From Ephemerocybe angulata (lineage: Eukaryota > Basidiomycota > Agaricomycetes > Agaricales > Psathyrellaceae): 64,000 nucleotides of DNA. The notes under the pieces were generated by a model that worked only from the letters and a program-made list of their open reading frames with translations, made no database searches and was not told the origin of the DNA. A program made the position numbers and the translations under genes. How positions within the stretch are numbered: the stretch's first letter is position 1; every line of letters starts with the position of its first letter. The stretch covers positions 62,001 to 126,000 of the forward strand of contig JAACJK010000006.1 of the NCBI GenBank assembly GCA_013368325.1. Reading direction: 5' to 3'. Shown in pieces: positions 32,260 to 44,562 of this stretch.

Positions 32260-35200
32260 GATGATGAGAGGATAGGTACAGAAAGGGAGCGAAAATTTTC
32301 GATCATTTGGCTACTCATCACACAAGATTGATGGCCGAGGGTGCAGCTGCCGGCGCGTAAAAAAAAAAAATCCAAGCAGTATACAACAGGTTTGGCGGTC
32401 AGACCCCTGCAGGTGATACGTGGATTGACATATAAGTTACAGACATTGGCTGAGTGAAGTGCAATAGCAGGAACCGCTCTGGTGCTCTCCATCCCCACTC
32501 CTCGACATCCTCCACCTTCTTCTCCATCCTACCAGGACCGTCATTCCACTCCCTGCCCTGTCATTGTTGGGCTCACACCCTCATCCCCTTCTTACCGTTC
32601 ACCCATTCTCCCTCCTCCTCTTGGACGATTTTCCTCCTCAGCATATCTCTGTCCCTCTGTACCGCAATCGCTGCGGCCCATCATTGTGCACCCCTCATTC
32701 ACTGTCCTATTGTTATATCCCTTGCAGTCCACCCTCCTCTTGCCACCTCTCGCTCACCACCTCGCCTTCCTCACCCTCTCTTCCAGGAATCGCGCGCTAA
32801 CCAAGAAAAGCGCATCAGCAGTAAGGGAAGAAGGGCGGCGGTAGTGGGAGACATGTTGAAGGAATAGCGGCCGCTCCATTTGAGACGACGGCGGCAAACA
32901 GAGGATGGTGGCGGCGGTTGATAGAGAAAGGGGAGGGAGGGAGTGTGCGAGGGTGAAGAAGAATATGCCTGCAATGATCACACGTCAGCTGTTGCCCGTC
33001 CAGTGCGACGAAGAACATGACCCACCCTGTCGATTCTGGAATCCTGGAATGTCGTGATGGGGAAGTTGAATTTCCACGCAAGTTGAACGCAATGAACGTG
33101 GTTGGAGGGCGGGGGAACCGTCGAGAACTGTCGAGGGCGGTGGTCAAAAGCGACCGAAGCAGGGTGGAGGGCAGCTTCGAGGAGCGTACGTGCGATGTTG
33201 GGCTTGAGGCACCGCCGCCGGATGCAATGAGGACGCTGGGGAAGTTGGAGGGCTGGCACCCAGCTGAGCGCGTCATGATGAGGGGGTGAAGACGCCGGTG
33301 TGCATGGTGAGGATTGGGCAGGGTGGTCATCGAAACTGAGCCCGAATGACGACTGGGTGTTTCGTCGGGGCTTGCGGTGACGCCCGTACTGCCGAAGCGG
33401 ACTTGTTTGAGAGGCCAGAGGCTCTAGGGGTTGTTAGCGGGTGGTGGTGAGGATGCACGAAGCATCATTGTTTGCTCACCTGTCGGCACCGGAACAGTTG
33501 TCAGGTGAGGGTGATTTCAGGGAGAGCTGCACGGTTCATCTCACAAGGACCTTGCAGAGGAAGCCGGCGCTAACGGCTATTATTCTGAAGACCTTCAGCC
33601 GATTTGTCGCAGAAGGGGTACACCTCACCTGTGTTACGCAACACGGTTGCTGGGCTGAAGGCGCAGGGGAGGCGTGGTGGTGGTAGGCACCATTCGACAT
33701 GATGATACTGCGGGGGCACAACGGGATAGCAGGTGAGTAGAGGAACTGAATGCTAGGGAAAGAAACTTACCAATGCGCAATTACACGAACAAATGGGGAG
33801 GCGGAATGGACGTCAGTCAGGTACGGGCACGGTATAAGTCGGAGGAGGTGTTGGTGGGCCGTGGCGAGAACCCGGGGTTTCGAAGCGACAATGGTAAGGG
33901 CGGCATTTGAACTGGTGAGGTGGTGGCAAGAAATCCCTTCGACAGACTGGCAGTAGTGGGCAATAGCAGGGCCAAGGTTTGAAGGAGCGACGGGGGTGAA
34001 GGTCAGTGGGTCACGGCACGTGGTGTCTGGCAGAGGAGGTGAGTAAACGGGATGAGCGAGGGGAAGAGAAGGACTTACCAATCGTGATCGCGGGGGAAAC
34101 GATATGGCGGTGGGTGGATGCACATTTAGTTTGCTTCCATCTCCCTCTTCACCGTCACCGCACCAAACACCCTCGGCAACTTCTCAAATGACTCGGGTAC
34201 TACAAAGCCCGCATTCCTCATCGCCCTTTTCTTTGCATCCGGGGACTCCGCCTCCCAGGGCGATGGCCTTTGTAACTTTGGCTTGCCGCTCTTAAACGCG
34301 GCAACGGGCGAGGGGGAGAACAAGGATGGCGTGGCGGCAGTCAACACGACTGGAATGTCATTTGGACTTCGATGACAGCGGTGAAAGTGATTTTGCCACA
34401 GCGACAGGGGACGGGGGATGGGGAGTACGAGGATGAGGTAGCGGCGGTTGACGTGGTGACAAGGATGAAGGTGATGCAGCGGAAATGGATGATGTGGTCA
34501 GAGGCATGGGATGTGGTTTGGATTTGGCTGGTGTTGGCGGGTTGAGCCCAAGCGCGTACGACATCAGCGCGCTGTAGTCGTGCTTGAATGACGATGAAGC
34601 GGTGAGCGCTGCTCGCGGTGCTGCTGCTCATCGTTGACGATGATGGTGACAGAGATGAGGGGTACAAAGTGGTGGTCGCTGTCTGAGTACACCTGGTGTC
34701 GAGTCGCTTTCATTTGTGTTTCACTGCGACACTGTCAGTACAGCAGCATAGACTTTTGGATGGGGGACGCACGTGGAAGAAGCCTTTGTTCGAAACGTGA
34801 AGCGCGGTGGTGATGTGGGCAAGCGGAGGGAGAGGCCTTCAGAGCTGCTGAGGCTGCTGGACTCGCCAAGCAAGGGCCGCTGGCAGACGCGAATGTGTGG
34901 ATGTCCGCGCCACTGAGCATTCCTCCTGGTATTCAGCAATATACTTTCAACCCGGCAAGCCTGGACAAAAGTATACGAGTCACAGGAGGGATACGCGAAG
35001 GGTTGCAGGGCGTGGGGCAGGGAGGCTGAGGGAGTCGTGAGTGTACGGAGATGGGTGTACGGAGGAGAGAGCAGATGCCAGAAGGGCTGCTGAGGCTGTT
35101 GGACGCGCCATCACGAACCCGTGGTTCTCCTCCTCCGCCCTCTTCCTTCGCATCTGTCATAGGTCGCTGTCGTCGAAGAGGTCGAGCATGGCAAGGCTTC

Positions 35201-35389
35201 GCTTCGCTTCAAACGCGTGTTGCCACTGACATTGAAATGTTGTCAACGATGGGTGTTTTGAGGTCGGACGTGAGGCTTGATTCCTTGCATGGTTGGGCTG
35301 GGAGATTGCGCATACGACAGTCCCAGAGAAACGTGCACAAGACAAAGCAAGGATAGAGGGAAGAGTAGGCAGGAATGATCCTGAGGGCC
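32260..35389. other. Helitron 5'-side region, GC-rich, with possible captured exon fragments
   Basis: No intact gene. The minus strand has several splice-donor-like GTGAGT/GTAAGT sites (near 33475, 33765, 34075) and short Ser/Pro/His-rich open segments (for example 33330-32815) that do not join into a recognisable protein. May be leader exons of the replicase transcript, captured host-gene fragments or decayed sequence. Confidence 0.35.
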
Positions 35390-35480
35390 GATGTGCAGGT
35401 TTCCGACGTCGGAAACCTGCACATCAGGATTACGTAACTTTTGGGCGCAGCTCCAGAAGCTGCGCCCAAAAGTTACGTAA
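35390..35480. repeat. Double-palindrome module, left copy
   Basis: P1 at 35390-35425 is a perfect 36-base palindrome centred on CCGACGTCGG. P2 at 35430-35480 is a 51-base inverted repeat, arms TTACGTAACTTTTGGGCGCAG with a short loop. The same two palindromes occur in reverse order at 57691-57782, making the two modules inverted repeats of each other 22.4 kb apart. This copy lies about 280 bases upstream of the oxygenase gene at 35761. Confidence 0.85.
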
Positions 35481-35520
35481 TGACAGCTCTTCGCACCACG
35501 TAATGACAGCTCTTCGCACC
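35475..35520. repeat. Two tandem 23-base repeats
   Basis: ACGTAATGACAGCTCTTCGC plus ACC, present twice in direct succession at the inner edge of the left double-palindrome module. Confidence 0.85.
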
Positions 35521-35760
35521 TTCTTTTAAATTTGGCGCCCACCCGCCGCATTTTTAACTGCATTGGAACGTTGAAGCTGGGCTATCCTCTCAAAGTCCTT
35601 GGACGCGTCTTTACGCGTTTTTCGGGTGCTCCATTACAACTCCTTTCTTAGGTGCGAAATCAGCCCCTTTGGCGTGGGAGTTCGATTATTAAGCTCTGAA
35701 ACTGTTTTTTGTTCTCGTTCTTCCTGGTTTGTCTCTGTTCCTGTTTGACCTCCTACTCCC

Positions 35761-38700
35761 ATGCCAGACCTCCTTCTTCCCGGAAGGGCTCCTGAGCTTC
35801 CGGATATTGAATTGGTTGAATCTCACCCTCGCGTTCTTCACAAACCCCACGGACCGATCTATGTGCTGAAGGGGCATCAAGATAAGGCGTGGATGGACTC
35901 GCTCCTGGAGCACGTTGGGCCAAAGAAGTGTCCTCACAATAAGGAGGACGCCCTTGCGCACGGTAAGTGGGGGATATTTTGACGTAATTAGAGTGAGACT
36001 GACATACCTTCTGCACCAGGGTATCTCGCAGTCAAAGCGGGCGATGCGCCCGTCTTTCTGTGGAGGAACATGGATGGGTCTCAGGCTCCGGAAGATGACA
36101 AGATTGTGCTGTGGACGCGCCCAAAGTACGTAGACTGTTCATAATATCCTTGTGCTTCATCTAACATCGGTCTCCCAGGTCATCCGTCCCCAAGGGCCAC
36201 ATTGTATTTTCGCGGAACGTCGTGGATAGGATTCTGGGAGACCCGAGCGAAATGAGCGCGAGTAAGGCGACAGTCGACAAGAACACAGGCGCCTACCAGG
36301 GCGGTGTTGCGTTCGAGCGCAACGCAGCTGCGACCAGTGTCTCGTCGTCCAACCGATGCTATCCACTTTCGACATCTTACCAGGCCAACCGCCACATGAA
36401 CGCACCTCACAACTCTAGGAAAACGCTGGGCCTGCCACTATCCGGGCATGCCGCTCTTGTGAAGGACATACTCAAAGTGAGTTTTACGCTTGTATTTCAA
36501 TGTGATATCCTCTAAACGGTGATGTTGTAGGTTGGGGCCGTTTCGGGCATGAGCGGACTGGAGAGCGGGCCCGAGGGATTAGACGAGCTGCTTAAGGAGA
36601 GGGCAGACTACCTCAACGTGCCTCACGTTGGAGATCCTGGGAACACTGCATTTCCAACATTTCAGTTGAATATCGCGGCCGCTGCGGATGCAGACGATGG
36701 TATGTGCATGCATCTGAATCCCCGTTCTCGAACTTCTCTGAACCAAGTACCGTAGCATCGGAACTCGCAAACAGTCTTGGAACCTTCGGTGGAGCGCATG
36801 TCGATAGCGGAGATAGCGCTGGGTGTGTGACGGCGATGACTTGTTTGACGCCGCCCCATCCAGATGTTGACGAGGATGTGTTCTTTGTGCAAGACTTTGG
36901 TATTGCTATAATTCTAGAGGAGCTTTCGACTGTTTACTTCTGTGGCCTGCATTTCCACGGAGGATCTCAACCTCGGTATGTGTCTGGTCTGCGCAAGGAC
37001 GGAACTCTCTACATCCGCTTGACCCTCATCGCGTACGCCCCATCGACATTTTTCGACACCCCTTCGTCTGAAGCGTTCGTTGCTGTTCCGTCGAAGGAAA
37101 AAGTGGCGAAAATATTCTCAGAAATGAAAGACTGGTGGTAGGCACAACACTTTTAGCTGATTCCCATGTTCGCAGCTGATGATCATGCTCGCAGCTCTCA
37201 ACTACCTTTCCAACGTGACCCTTCCGCACAGGCGACGTACACGACAGACGGCGAGGCCTCGATGGAGCTCGGAATGAGCTTTAACCATTTCGCGCGGTCG
37301 CTACTTCAGTGGAATGCGTATGCAATCTCTCAGTTCACTCGCCGCAAACTTCCCCGTATCAATAGAGACAAGTTCTTGTCTTGCCTTTCGTTCGTTGAGA
37401 ATGGCAGAAGAGAAGAAGCGTCGAAGTGGGACATGGGTCCAGGATGGTCGGAGGAGGACACGAAGACAGGCACAGAGTACGAACAAGACCTCGATACACT
37501 GGGAGATGAAGAACTCTTGTTGCTCTACAACTCGGACTCACTATCACCCTACCCATACGGAAACACCCGCGTTCACGAGCATGTCCAGAAGTGGACGCAG
37601 CATCTTGACTCCATGAGCCGTACTATCCCGCTATGCGTTGCTGCAGACATGGATTCCGAAGACGTGATGAAAGCGAACCCAAATTACCGACGAGGTGAGT
37701 TTTTGTTGGATTTTCGACAGACTGTGTGCTGTGGACAGTGCTGACATGCTGTTGGACAGTCGTTGCGCGGGGCGTCAAAGCTGGAAAGTCAATGCAAACC
37801 ATCTGCAATGTGCGAGCTCCGAAGGGGGCAGGTGAAACAGTAGTGGCGGGGGCGAAGAGGAAATCAGAAGCAGTATCGCAGGAGGTGGATGCTCCACCAG
37901 CCAAGCGGAGTAGGAAGGCGCCTGCACCTTCTGTAGAGTCACTCGCTACATCAACCCATCGCACCAACACCACGCCGACTACTAACGGAGATTCTCGCAT
38001 TCCGATCTGGACTCTGTTAGAAGACGCCTACTTGGACTCCACCGTCAAGCAGCTGAAGGCGATGTGTTGGAGTGTAGGAGACGTGCAGGACCTTGGTACA
38101 GGCGCGGACGAGATCGGAGAGGGGATGAAGAGCCTGCACGAAACAGAGAGACGACGGGACATTCGAGATGCGTGGCTGCTGAAGGAGACCATCCAGGCAT
38201 CCTCCTCAACTCTTGAAGCGTCGAGTGTGATTAGGCGAGCGCAGCTGATGGTTGTGACCCGTGTCGCATGGGAATGGATGGACACCAATGTCGAGGGTGC
38301 TTACAGAAGTCTTAGTGGGGGGACGAGACATTGGCTGCATGGTGTCGCGCTGAAGGTCAGGGCGCACATCATCTCGGGCAAGCCTGCCACCTTCAGCGCG
38401 CAGTCGTTTCTTCGAGATCTTTTCGCTAAGGACAGCACGTTCACAGCATCAAGCAGGCGGAATGCGCCTTCCAAGGTCGACAACATCGAGAACTTCAGCG
38501 GCGTCATGCGTCACCTTCTTGCAAAGTGGTTCGACTTCCCGAACAGCTTGTCGGAATACGCCCAAGGTCGCTTCGTCAAGGTCGTCAGTGACCGCTTTGG
38601 GACCGAAGTGTTATACGTCTCTTCCGTCTGGGAGGTGTACAAGAATGTCGCCAGAGCCATCGACCCAAAGAACCGTCGGATCACGACCAAGAAGGTGGAT

Positions 38701-39854
38701 AGCTGGATCGCTCTGTTGACCACCACAGTGGGGCACAGCAAGTACGATGGGGTTCATACGAAGTTGAGAGGGTTGGGCGTGCTGCTAAGTGCAGCAGCGA
38801 GGGAGTCTACAGGGCTAGACAAGTGGGATGCTCAGCTGCCAGCCAATACGACCATACGTTCAGCGCTCAACCCCTTCAGAATAATAGGTTCAAAAGGTAA
38901 GCTCGTTGTGACTCTCTTCTCCTTCCTTGCCCTAAGACAAGTCTTTTGCCATCAGGCTTTTCAGAAGACGCGATGGCTCAGTTCATCGACCAAATCGAAC
39001 GGTTGTATCCGTTACTCGACGCTCCCGGTATTGAACCCATCAAGCCACCACGTTCAGCGCCAACCATTGAACAGAAGTTGTACGCGTACCTGAAAATGGT
39101 TTTCGACAACACCGACAAGAAGCTTCCTTTCCGAGATTTCGCAGCATCCCGCAGGACGATTCTGCAGCCAAACGGACCATACTCTTCCATCCATCTCCGC
39201 ACTCGGGAAGGCTTCTTCAGCGCTCTGGTATACAGGGCCATCACGCATAATTCAGAATTCTTGATTCAACATCAAGAAATCGTGTTCGAGGGTGTGGAGG
39301 ACTACTTCGAGGTGTGCCAAAGTTATGAGGGTGTGGTACCGTGGAAGGAAGATGCATTCTTCTGTGACGGGTGTGCGTATGGAGCTTGGACTCGATTAAG
39401 TCCAGACTCGGCAACTCAATTCTGGGAGACGACCGGCGATGAAGAGCACAACACCTGGCTGCTGGGCAACGAACCGATTACATTCCTGGACTTGGTACGC
39501 AAGTTCACGCATTCGACGGCCTTTCCGACAATGGGGCCCCTCATCGGGTATCTATTGGCTTCCGATTACGCACTTGCAGGCGTGGTGGAGAAGCCAACTA
39601 TACGTGAGTTAGGGGAGCTGGTGTTCTCAATTCGGAAAGGTGCATACGCAGGTTTGTCTAACTTGGGGTTTGCGTGTGCGACTGAGGACGCGACAGCGGG
39701 TGCGTTGGAAGTCTTGCATGCAGAGATATGCAGGAGGCTGCCTGAGACACGGAGGGTGCAGATGGGTTATGATGTCTTCATACTGGAGCATATGCTCTGC
39801 AAATTTGGACGTTTGTCAGGTAACGTTTACGACGAGCTTGCTGCATGTTATTAG
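35761..39854 (+). CDS. TET/JBP-like 2-oxoglutarate/Fe(II) oxygenase with long C-terminal region
   Basis: Eight exons (35761-35962, 36020-36125, 36179-36476, 36531-36699, 36756-37137, 37195-37694, 37760-38896, 38956-39854) join in phase to 1230 residues. The oxygenase fold is seen mainly in exon 5: GGAHVDSGD gives the HxD iron ligands (about 36798-36806), FCGLHFHGGSQPR the distal His, and YIRLTLIAYAP the 2-oxoglutarate-binding Arg strand. This order and the final basic residue before a hydrophobic strand ending in YP or YAP match fungal TET/JBP proteins, which oxidise 5-methylcytosine and are known to be expanded and transposon-linked in mushrooms. Downstream is a basic linker (PPAKRSRKAPAPS) and an all-alpha C-terminal region of about 650 residues of unknown function. 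Substrate (5mC, 6mA or other) cannot be decided here. First gene inside the palindrome-bracketed island. Confidence 0.65.
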
Positions 39855-39987
39855 AGTTTTAAGTACAAAATGTGCAATTGTATTCTGAACGAACACGCCC
39901 AAATACACGGGTTCAAGAAAAATCAGTCACGTACAGGAATTGAAATATACGTAAGGGCCGTTGGGAGTCAAGATGAAAGGAGAGAGA

Positions 39988-41187
39988 CTAGGCTGAAGAG
40001 CTACCTTGAGGCGGGTAGGAATGGAGGAGAACAAACTGCACGTTGAGCGTAAAAGCACGTGTTTCAGGAATAGGAGAGCTGTCGTAAGGAAAGGTAACAG
40101 CAGTATATCCTACAGTAATCAGAGACCCAAGGGGGATCTCAGCATTGTGACGAGGAAGGGCGAGAAGGTTGTTGAAGCTAGTATGGTTGAACTCGTATTG
40201 CGGATCGGTGGTGAGGAAAATAGGGACTATAGGACAATAATGAGCATATCAAAGACGATGCAACTATTGTAGAGACACACCGTCATCAGAGAAGTTTAGG
40301 GCGGTTGGATATTCATCACGGCTGATGGAATCCAGGGGCGTCATTGCAGTCGACCAAAGGAGAGAACTTATGTTTGGGATATCTGTAGTTAGGCAGAAGA
40401 TTGAGAAATATGTCGGTGACTAGAGGCTGGCATACAGAAACCCACCTTGACCTTCGCATCGAGTAACAAAAGAAAGCATCCCTGCCTCGTAGTCAACAGC
40501 CAGAAGGGTCTGGTCAGCTGTGGCACCGATGAAGCGGAGAGAACGCTGCCATTCATAATCGAAAGGATAAAGACCAACACGGTGATCACTCGAGAGTTGA
40601 CTTCCAACCATCCTTGTAGCAGGACTGCGTAGATTGGAAGTGGCACAAAGCCCAGTTGCTATGAAACACGCAGATAGAGGTGACCCAAAGGGGTGAGCAC
40701 GGGACGATGTATCGGCTACCGTAAAAGCCGTACACGATCCAATATGTGAGGGTCGTATCACCTCCAGCGATGCTCGAGCTGGGTTCACAATACAGTTCCA
40801 GTGGTCGAACTGAAGAAGTGCTTTTAATCTCCTGGTAAAGGGTGTTATTAGCTAGACCAGAGGAGCTACGTCTCAATACTTACTCCTGAAGGTGAGACTT
40901 GGTTGGAGATCTGCCTAACGCAGCAGAGAACTCTCCGACGTCAATACCACGATCCACCTTTCCTTGGCTTGTGGTAAAGGGAAGGAGAAAGACGTGCCTT
41001 GAAGTATGTAACTGTTAGGATCTGGAAAGACTGGGATAGAACAGAGCTGCACGACTTACTCAACGTTGGGAAGGGTGGCGACGACTTCCGCAAACCTTGG
41101 ATCAACATGTCCACCGTGTGCATCGACAAGTGGACCAACGTGCCCTACAAGGCCATTGGTGGGAAGAGTGGGCATCTCGTAAGGCAT
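39988..41187 (-). CDS. Island family protein, copy 1
   Basis: Unrecognised. Exons read at 41187-41060, 40997-40884, about 40829 to 40440, and a last exon of about 210 bases ending at TAG 39988; all introns are short. The product is one of three related proteins in this island (others at 41728-42920 and 48442-51945). Shared landmarks in order: an LP-VE end to exon 1, LLP-TT at the start of exon 2, NPARASLEV, DHRVGLYPFDYEWQRSLRFI, and a last exon with VPIF, PLGSLITVGYTAVTFPY and LNVQFVLLHS. The alternating hydrophobic pattern suggests a beta-rich soluble protein. No signal peptide or membrane helix. Confidence 0.6.
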
Positions 41188-41727
41188 GGTGGTGATGTAC
41201 GAAGGATGGGAAGCAAAGCTGTGGATAACTAGAAAGACATCGAGGCTGGCATTATAAGTAGGCGAGGTCTTCTAGGCAGACCAGACTCGGAGGACCGTAA
41301 GAGACCCGTCACTTAGGCTTGACGTTGTCCCAATAGAGAACCCTGAAAAGAATTTCAAAAGAATTTTTTTTCAACGCCGTAAGGGCGGGAGAAGCTGTCA
41401 ATTCGATTTCAGTATTGGCAAACACCATTCTCCAGCATTCCAATCGGAGCAGCAGAAATAAACTCTGACCTAAAGGGTCAAATCAGCGATGATAGTTGGA
41501 TTGGAAGCCAAAGGCTAATATACTTGCATAATATTCAACGTATTCAGGCCATTGTGCAGACGGAATGATAATGGAGGATCTATAGGGCTATTGGTGATAC
41601 AATTTTATTGGTTCATTTAGCCGAGGATAGAAGCTTAGAACGCTGGAGGTTGCTCATGGGTACCTTTTGACCAGCATCACGAACGTATCTAGATACAAGA
41701 TATAGAACTAATACATATACAGATTGG
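41188..41727. other. Spacer between island family copies 1 and 2
   Basis: No gene seen; holds the promoter of copy 1 and the 3' region of copy 2. Confidence 0.4.
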
Positions 41728-42920
41728 TCAAAGGGCAAGACTTAATGCGTGGACAAGAACAAATTGGACGTTCAACGCCAAAGCACGAGTATAGGGAAGA
41801 GGGGAGTTGGAGCAGGGGAACGTCAGCGCAGTGTAGCCGACGGTAACAAATGCTCCTCTGGGAATCTCTCCATCAAAGACCGGAAGTGTATGTAAGTTAC
41901 TGAGTGTACTACGATCAAAAGAAATCTGAGGATTGGTTGCGTCGAATATCGGGACTGGTTGTGAATGTATAAATCACAAGTTAACAACAGGCCAGCAACG
42001 AGGGAGCTGAAACACTGACCATCTTCATCGTAGTTCACAGCAATTGGGAAATGGCCTGTCATGATGTTGTGTACTTGATTTTGAACGACCATCGCCCCGA
42101 CGGGAGCAGCGACGAATAGATTCATGTTGACGTTGTCTGTCCATATCTCTGGGTCAGGACAGTAAAGGAAATAGAGGAGCATCACAAACGTACTATGTCC
42201 CTGTAGCCTTGACGTAAAATTGAGAACTCCATATTCGAAAGTAAAGCTGAGGGGGCTTTCATTGGCAACTGTAGCCATGTACCCCAGTGAGCGCTGCCAT
42301 TCATAGTCAAAGGGGAAAATCCCTATGCGATGATCAACAAGCCTCCTGTGTCCCAAAGTGCGGACTGCAGGTTGTCTCAAATAAGAATAGGCCACAAGAC
42401 CTGACATGACGAACAGGGCGTTGGGAGGTCTTCCACCTGGAAGGGGAGGCAAACTTGTAGGAGGAACAGTGAAATAAGTCGCCTCTCCAGCGCTATCAGC
42501 ACGGACACGGTCCAGGGGCGCTCTCGCAGGATTTACAGCTGCAAAGTGACCTGAGAACCCAAGCACAGAGTTCAAACGACTGTTTGGGAGGTCACCTAAC
42601 AAGTTCAAAGTAGTTGGACATGAGCAAGATACGTACTCCTGAACGTGTTGGGTTTCTGGACTCATGCCAAAAACCATCCGGACTCTTTGTATGCTGAGAC
42701 CCCGAGGAACTGGGGTCTGAAACGTCGTGACCGGGAGGAGGATGTTCTCACTAGATAGATACAGTCAGGCTAGTGTAAGTGTTGCGCCAAGAGGTATTAG
42801 ATTTACTCAACGTCAGGAAGGCTGGAAACGTCCAGCTGAAGCGAAGGATCAGGCTCTCCGCGATGGGCAATAGCTGGAAGCCCGACGTGAAGAGTAATCC
42901 TATTGGTATTGAGAGACATG
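41728..42920 (-). CDS. Island family protein, copy 2
   Basis: Related along its whole length and in exon structure to copy 1. Start ATG at 42920 (MSLNTNRITLHVGLPAIAHR), exon 1 ending in LPDVE, exon 2 ENILLPVTTFQTPVPRG, then the core exon with NPARAPLDRV, DHRIGIFPFDYEWQRSLGYM and FEYGVLNFTSRLQG, one further exon, and a last exon VPIFDATNPQISF through GAFVTVGYTALTFPC to LNVQFVLVHALSLAL, TGA at 41728-41730. Function unknown. The shared architecture shows duplication within the island rather than independent capture. Confidence 0.6.
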
Positions 42921-43547
42921 ATGCAGGATGCACTGAGGCGGGATAGTGGACACTGGAAAGCGTTGCAGTGAAGTGGGATAGTAGAAAGCGTTCGAAGTTG
43001 GGTCCTGCACGGTTACCCCTTGATACGCTATATAAGTATACGCTCTACATCGAGCAAATTGACTACATTGACAAAGCCTTTCGCTTTGGAAACTAATGGT
43101 TGACTGACGGCAGTCTATCTCGTAAAGCTCCATGGCTGCATATAGAGATAGATGCACCCCTTGCGCCAATATTTCAAAATCGGCAATCAGCAAAAGGTTC
43201 CAAAGCGTTGGTAGTGTCGAAGGCAATTAGAATGCAGTTGGAAGCATTCCAGAGGTCATCCAATCTCTCAGAGAGGCTCAGGGCGGAGAACAAACTCTCC
43301 ACTCCGATCAATGCCTTCTAGAAGCTGTTGTATGTGGCAGGCAGAATTTTTGAAATTTTTCAGAAGGACGAAAGAGTGACTCGAAAGGTCACAATGTTAG
43401 GACACGTTTCGGCCCCTGGGCCCAGAGGCACAGAAATGGCAAATGACTTGATTTCGATTGTTCAAGATCTGATAGTATATGTACAAGAGCGCCAAAGCAT
43501 CACAGAAAGCAGTATTCATCAAGGCCTACCTACATATCCGACTCAAG
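42921..43547. other. Divergent intergenic region
   Basis: Between copy 2 (minus) and the F-box/nucleotidyltransferase-like gene (plus); would hold both promoters. No gene recognised. Confidence 0.4.
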
Positions 43548-44562
43548 ATGGAGGCCCAGAGCCGCCCTGAAGCTATCAACGATCTTCGTCTTCCATTGCC
43601 GACAGAATGTGAGTGCTGTTTGCACGTCTTCACTAAGTGGTGCCTTAATCCAAAGCTCAGTCGGCCAATGGAACAAATTTCCTCCAGAGCTGGTTCGGGA
43701 AACCGTTCAGCACATGGATTTTGAACAGCTCACGACATTTCGGTCAACATCGAGAATCCACGACTATGAGACCAACAAGGTCCTTGAAGAACGCGTCGAC
43801 GCTCAGCTCACCCATTTTGGACTTGAAAAAGGACGTATTTTTGAGATCATGACGAAGAGACACGCATTCATATCAGGTTCTGTTGCCCTGGTTGTTCTAT
43901 TCCCTGGGGAGGCCTTTATTCCAGGAGATATCGACTTCTATGTTGGCGAGGAATACCACGACCAGTTTGTGAACGACCTCTTATCCTCGACCAAATATAC
44001 GGAAACACCATTGCCTAGTGGAACCACCACCACAGTCTTATTCAGAGATGGGTACCCACTGGAGAACGCAGGAATCAAGTCGGTGAAGTGGCTGCAACAC
44101 GCAGAAAAGAAAACGAAGATGAACATCATTCAGATCGAGCTTCCAGAAGTTATGGCAGCAGTCTTTCAATTCTACAGCACCCTCTTGATGAACGTCATTA
44201 CTCCGGTTGGTGTTGGGTGCGGGTATCCAAGGCTGACGATGAAGAAGGCAGGAGTTTTGAAGGAGCGTCCAATGGAGAAGGCTCATAAAGTCGCCCTCAA
44301 CCAGGACAAGTACTGGGCACGGGGATTCGACATCTGGCCCACCTGGACTTGTGAACCCGTCAAGAGGCTGCTAGCAGGACACAAGCAAGGGGATAAATGC
44401 TGTCCCCAACAGAGGAGGACATTGCGGACCAAAGATGGCTTTCTCTGGATGTCGTTCAAGGAGGACAGAGGAGTAGATCTCAAGCTCTTTTTACCTGATA
44501 TCGCCTGGTTGAACGATCCTAAATCTATTGTAAACGACAATTCTCATACTTGTACTAATTAG
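43548..44562 (+). CDS. F-box plus nucleotidyltransferase-like protein
   Basis: Exons 43548-43608 and 43661-44562 give 320 residues. After a short leader, FPPELVRETVQHMDFEQLTT resembles the opening of an F-box. About residues 100-135 read SGSVALVVLFPGEAFIPGD followed by IDFYV: a GS motif, a spacer and a D-x-D pair with hydrophobic neighbours, the active-site layout of the DNA-polymerase-beta-like nucleotidyltransferase fold. The family is frequent in agaricomycetes but, to my knowledge, uncharacterised. It may modify nucleotides, RNA or protein, or be a non-catalytic relic. The start at 43548 is chosen because the spliced product keeps the F-box in frame. Confidence 0.6.

Noticed and set aside
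43328..43570. 80-codon plus-strand open frame before the F-box/nucleotidyltransferase-like gene
   Set aside because: It overlaps the true first exon in another frame and does not join the F-box in phase.
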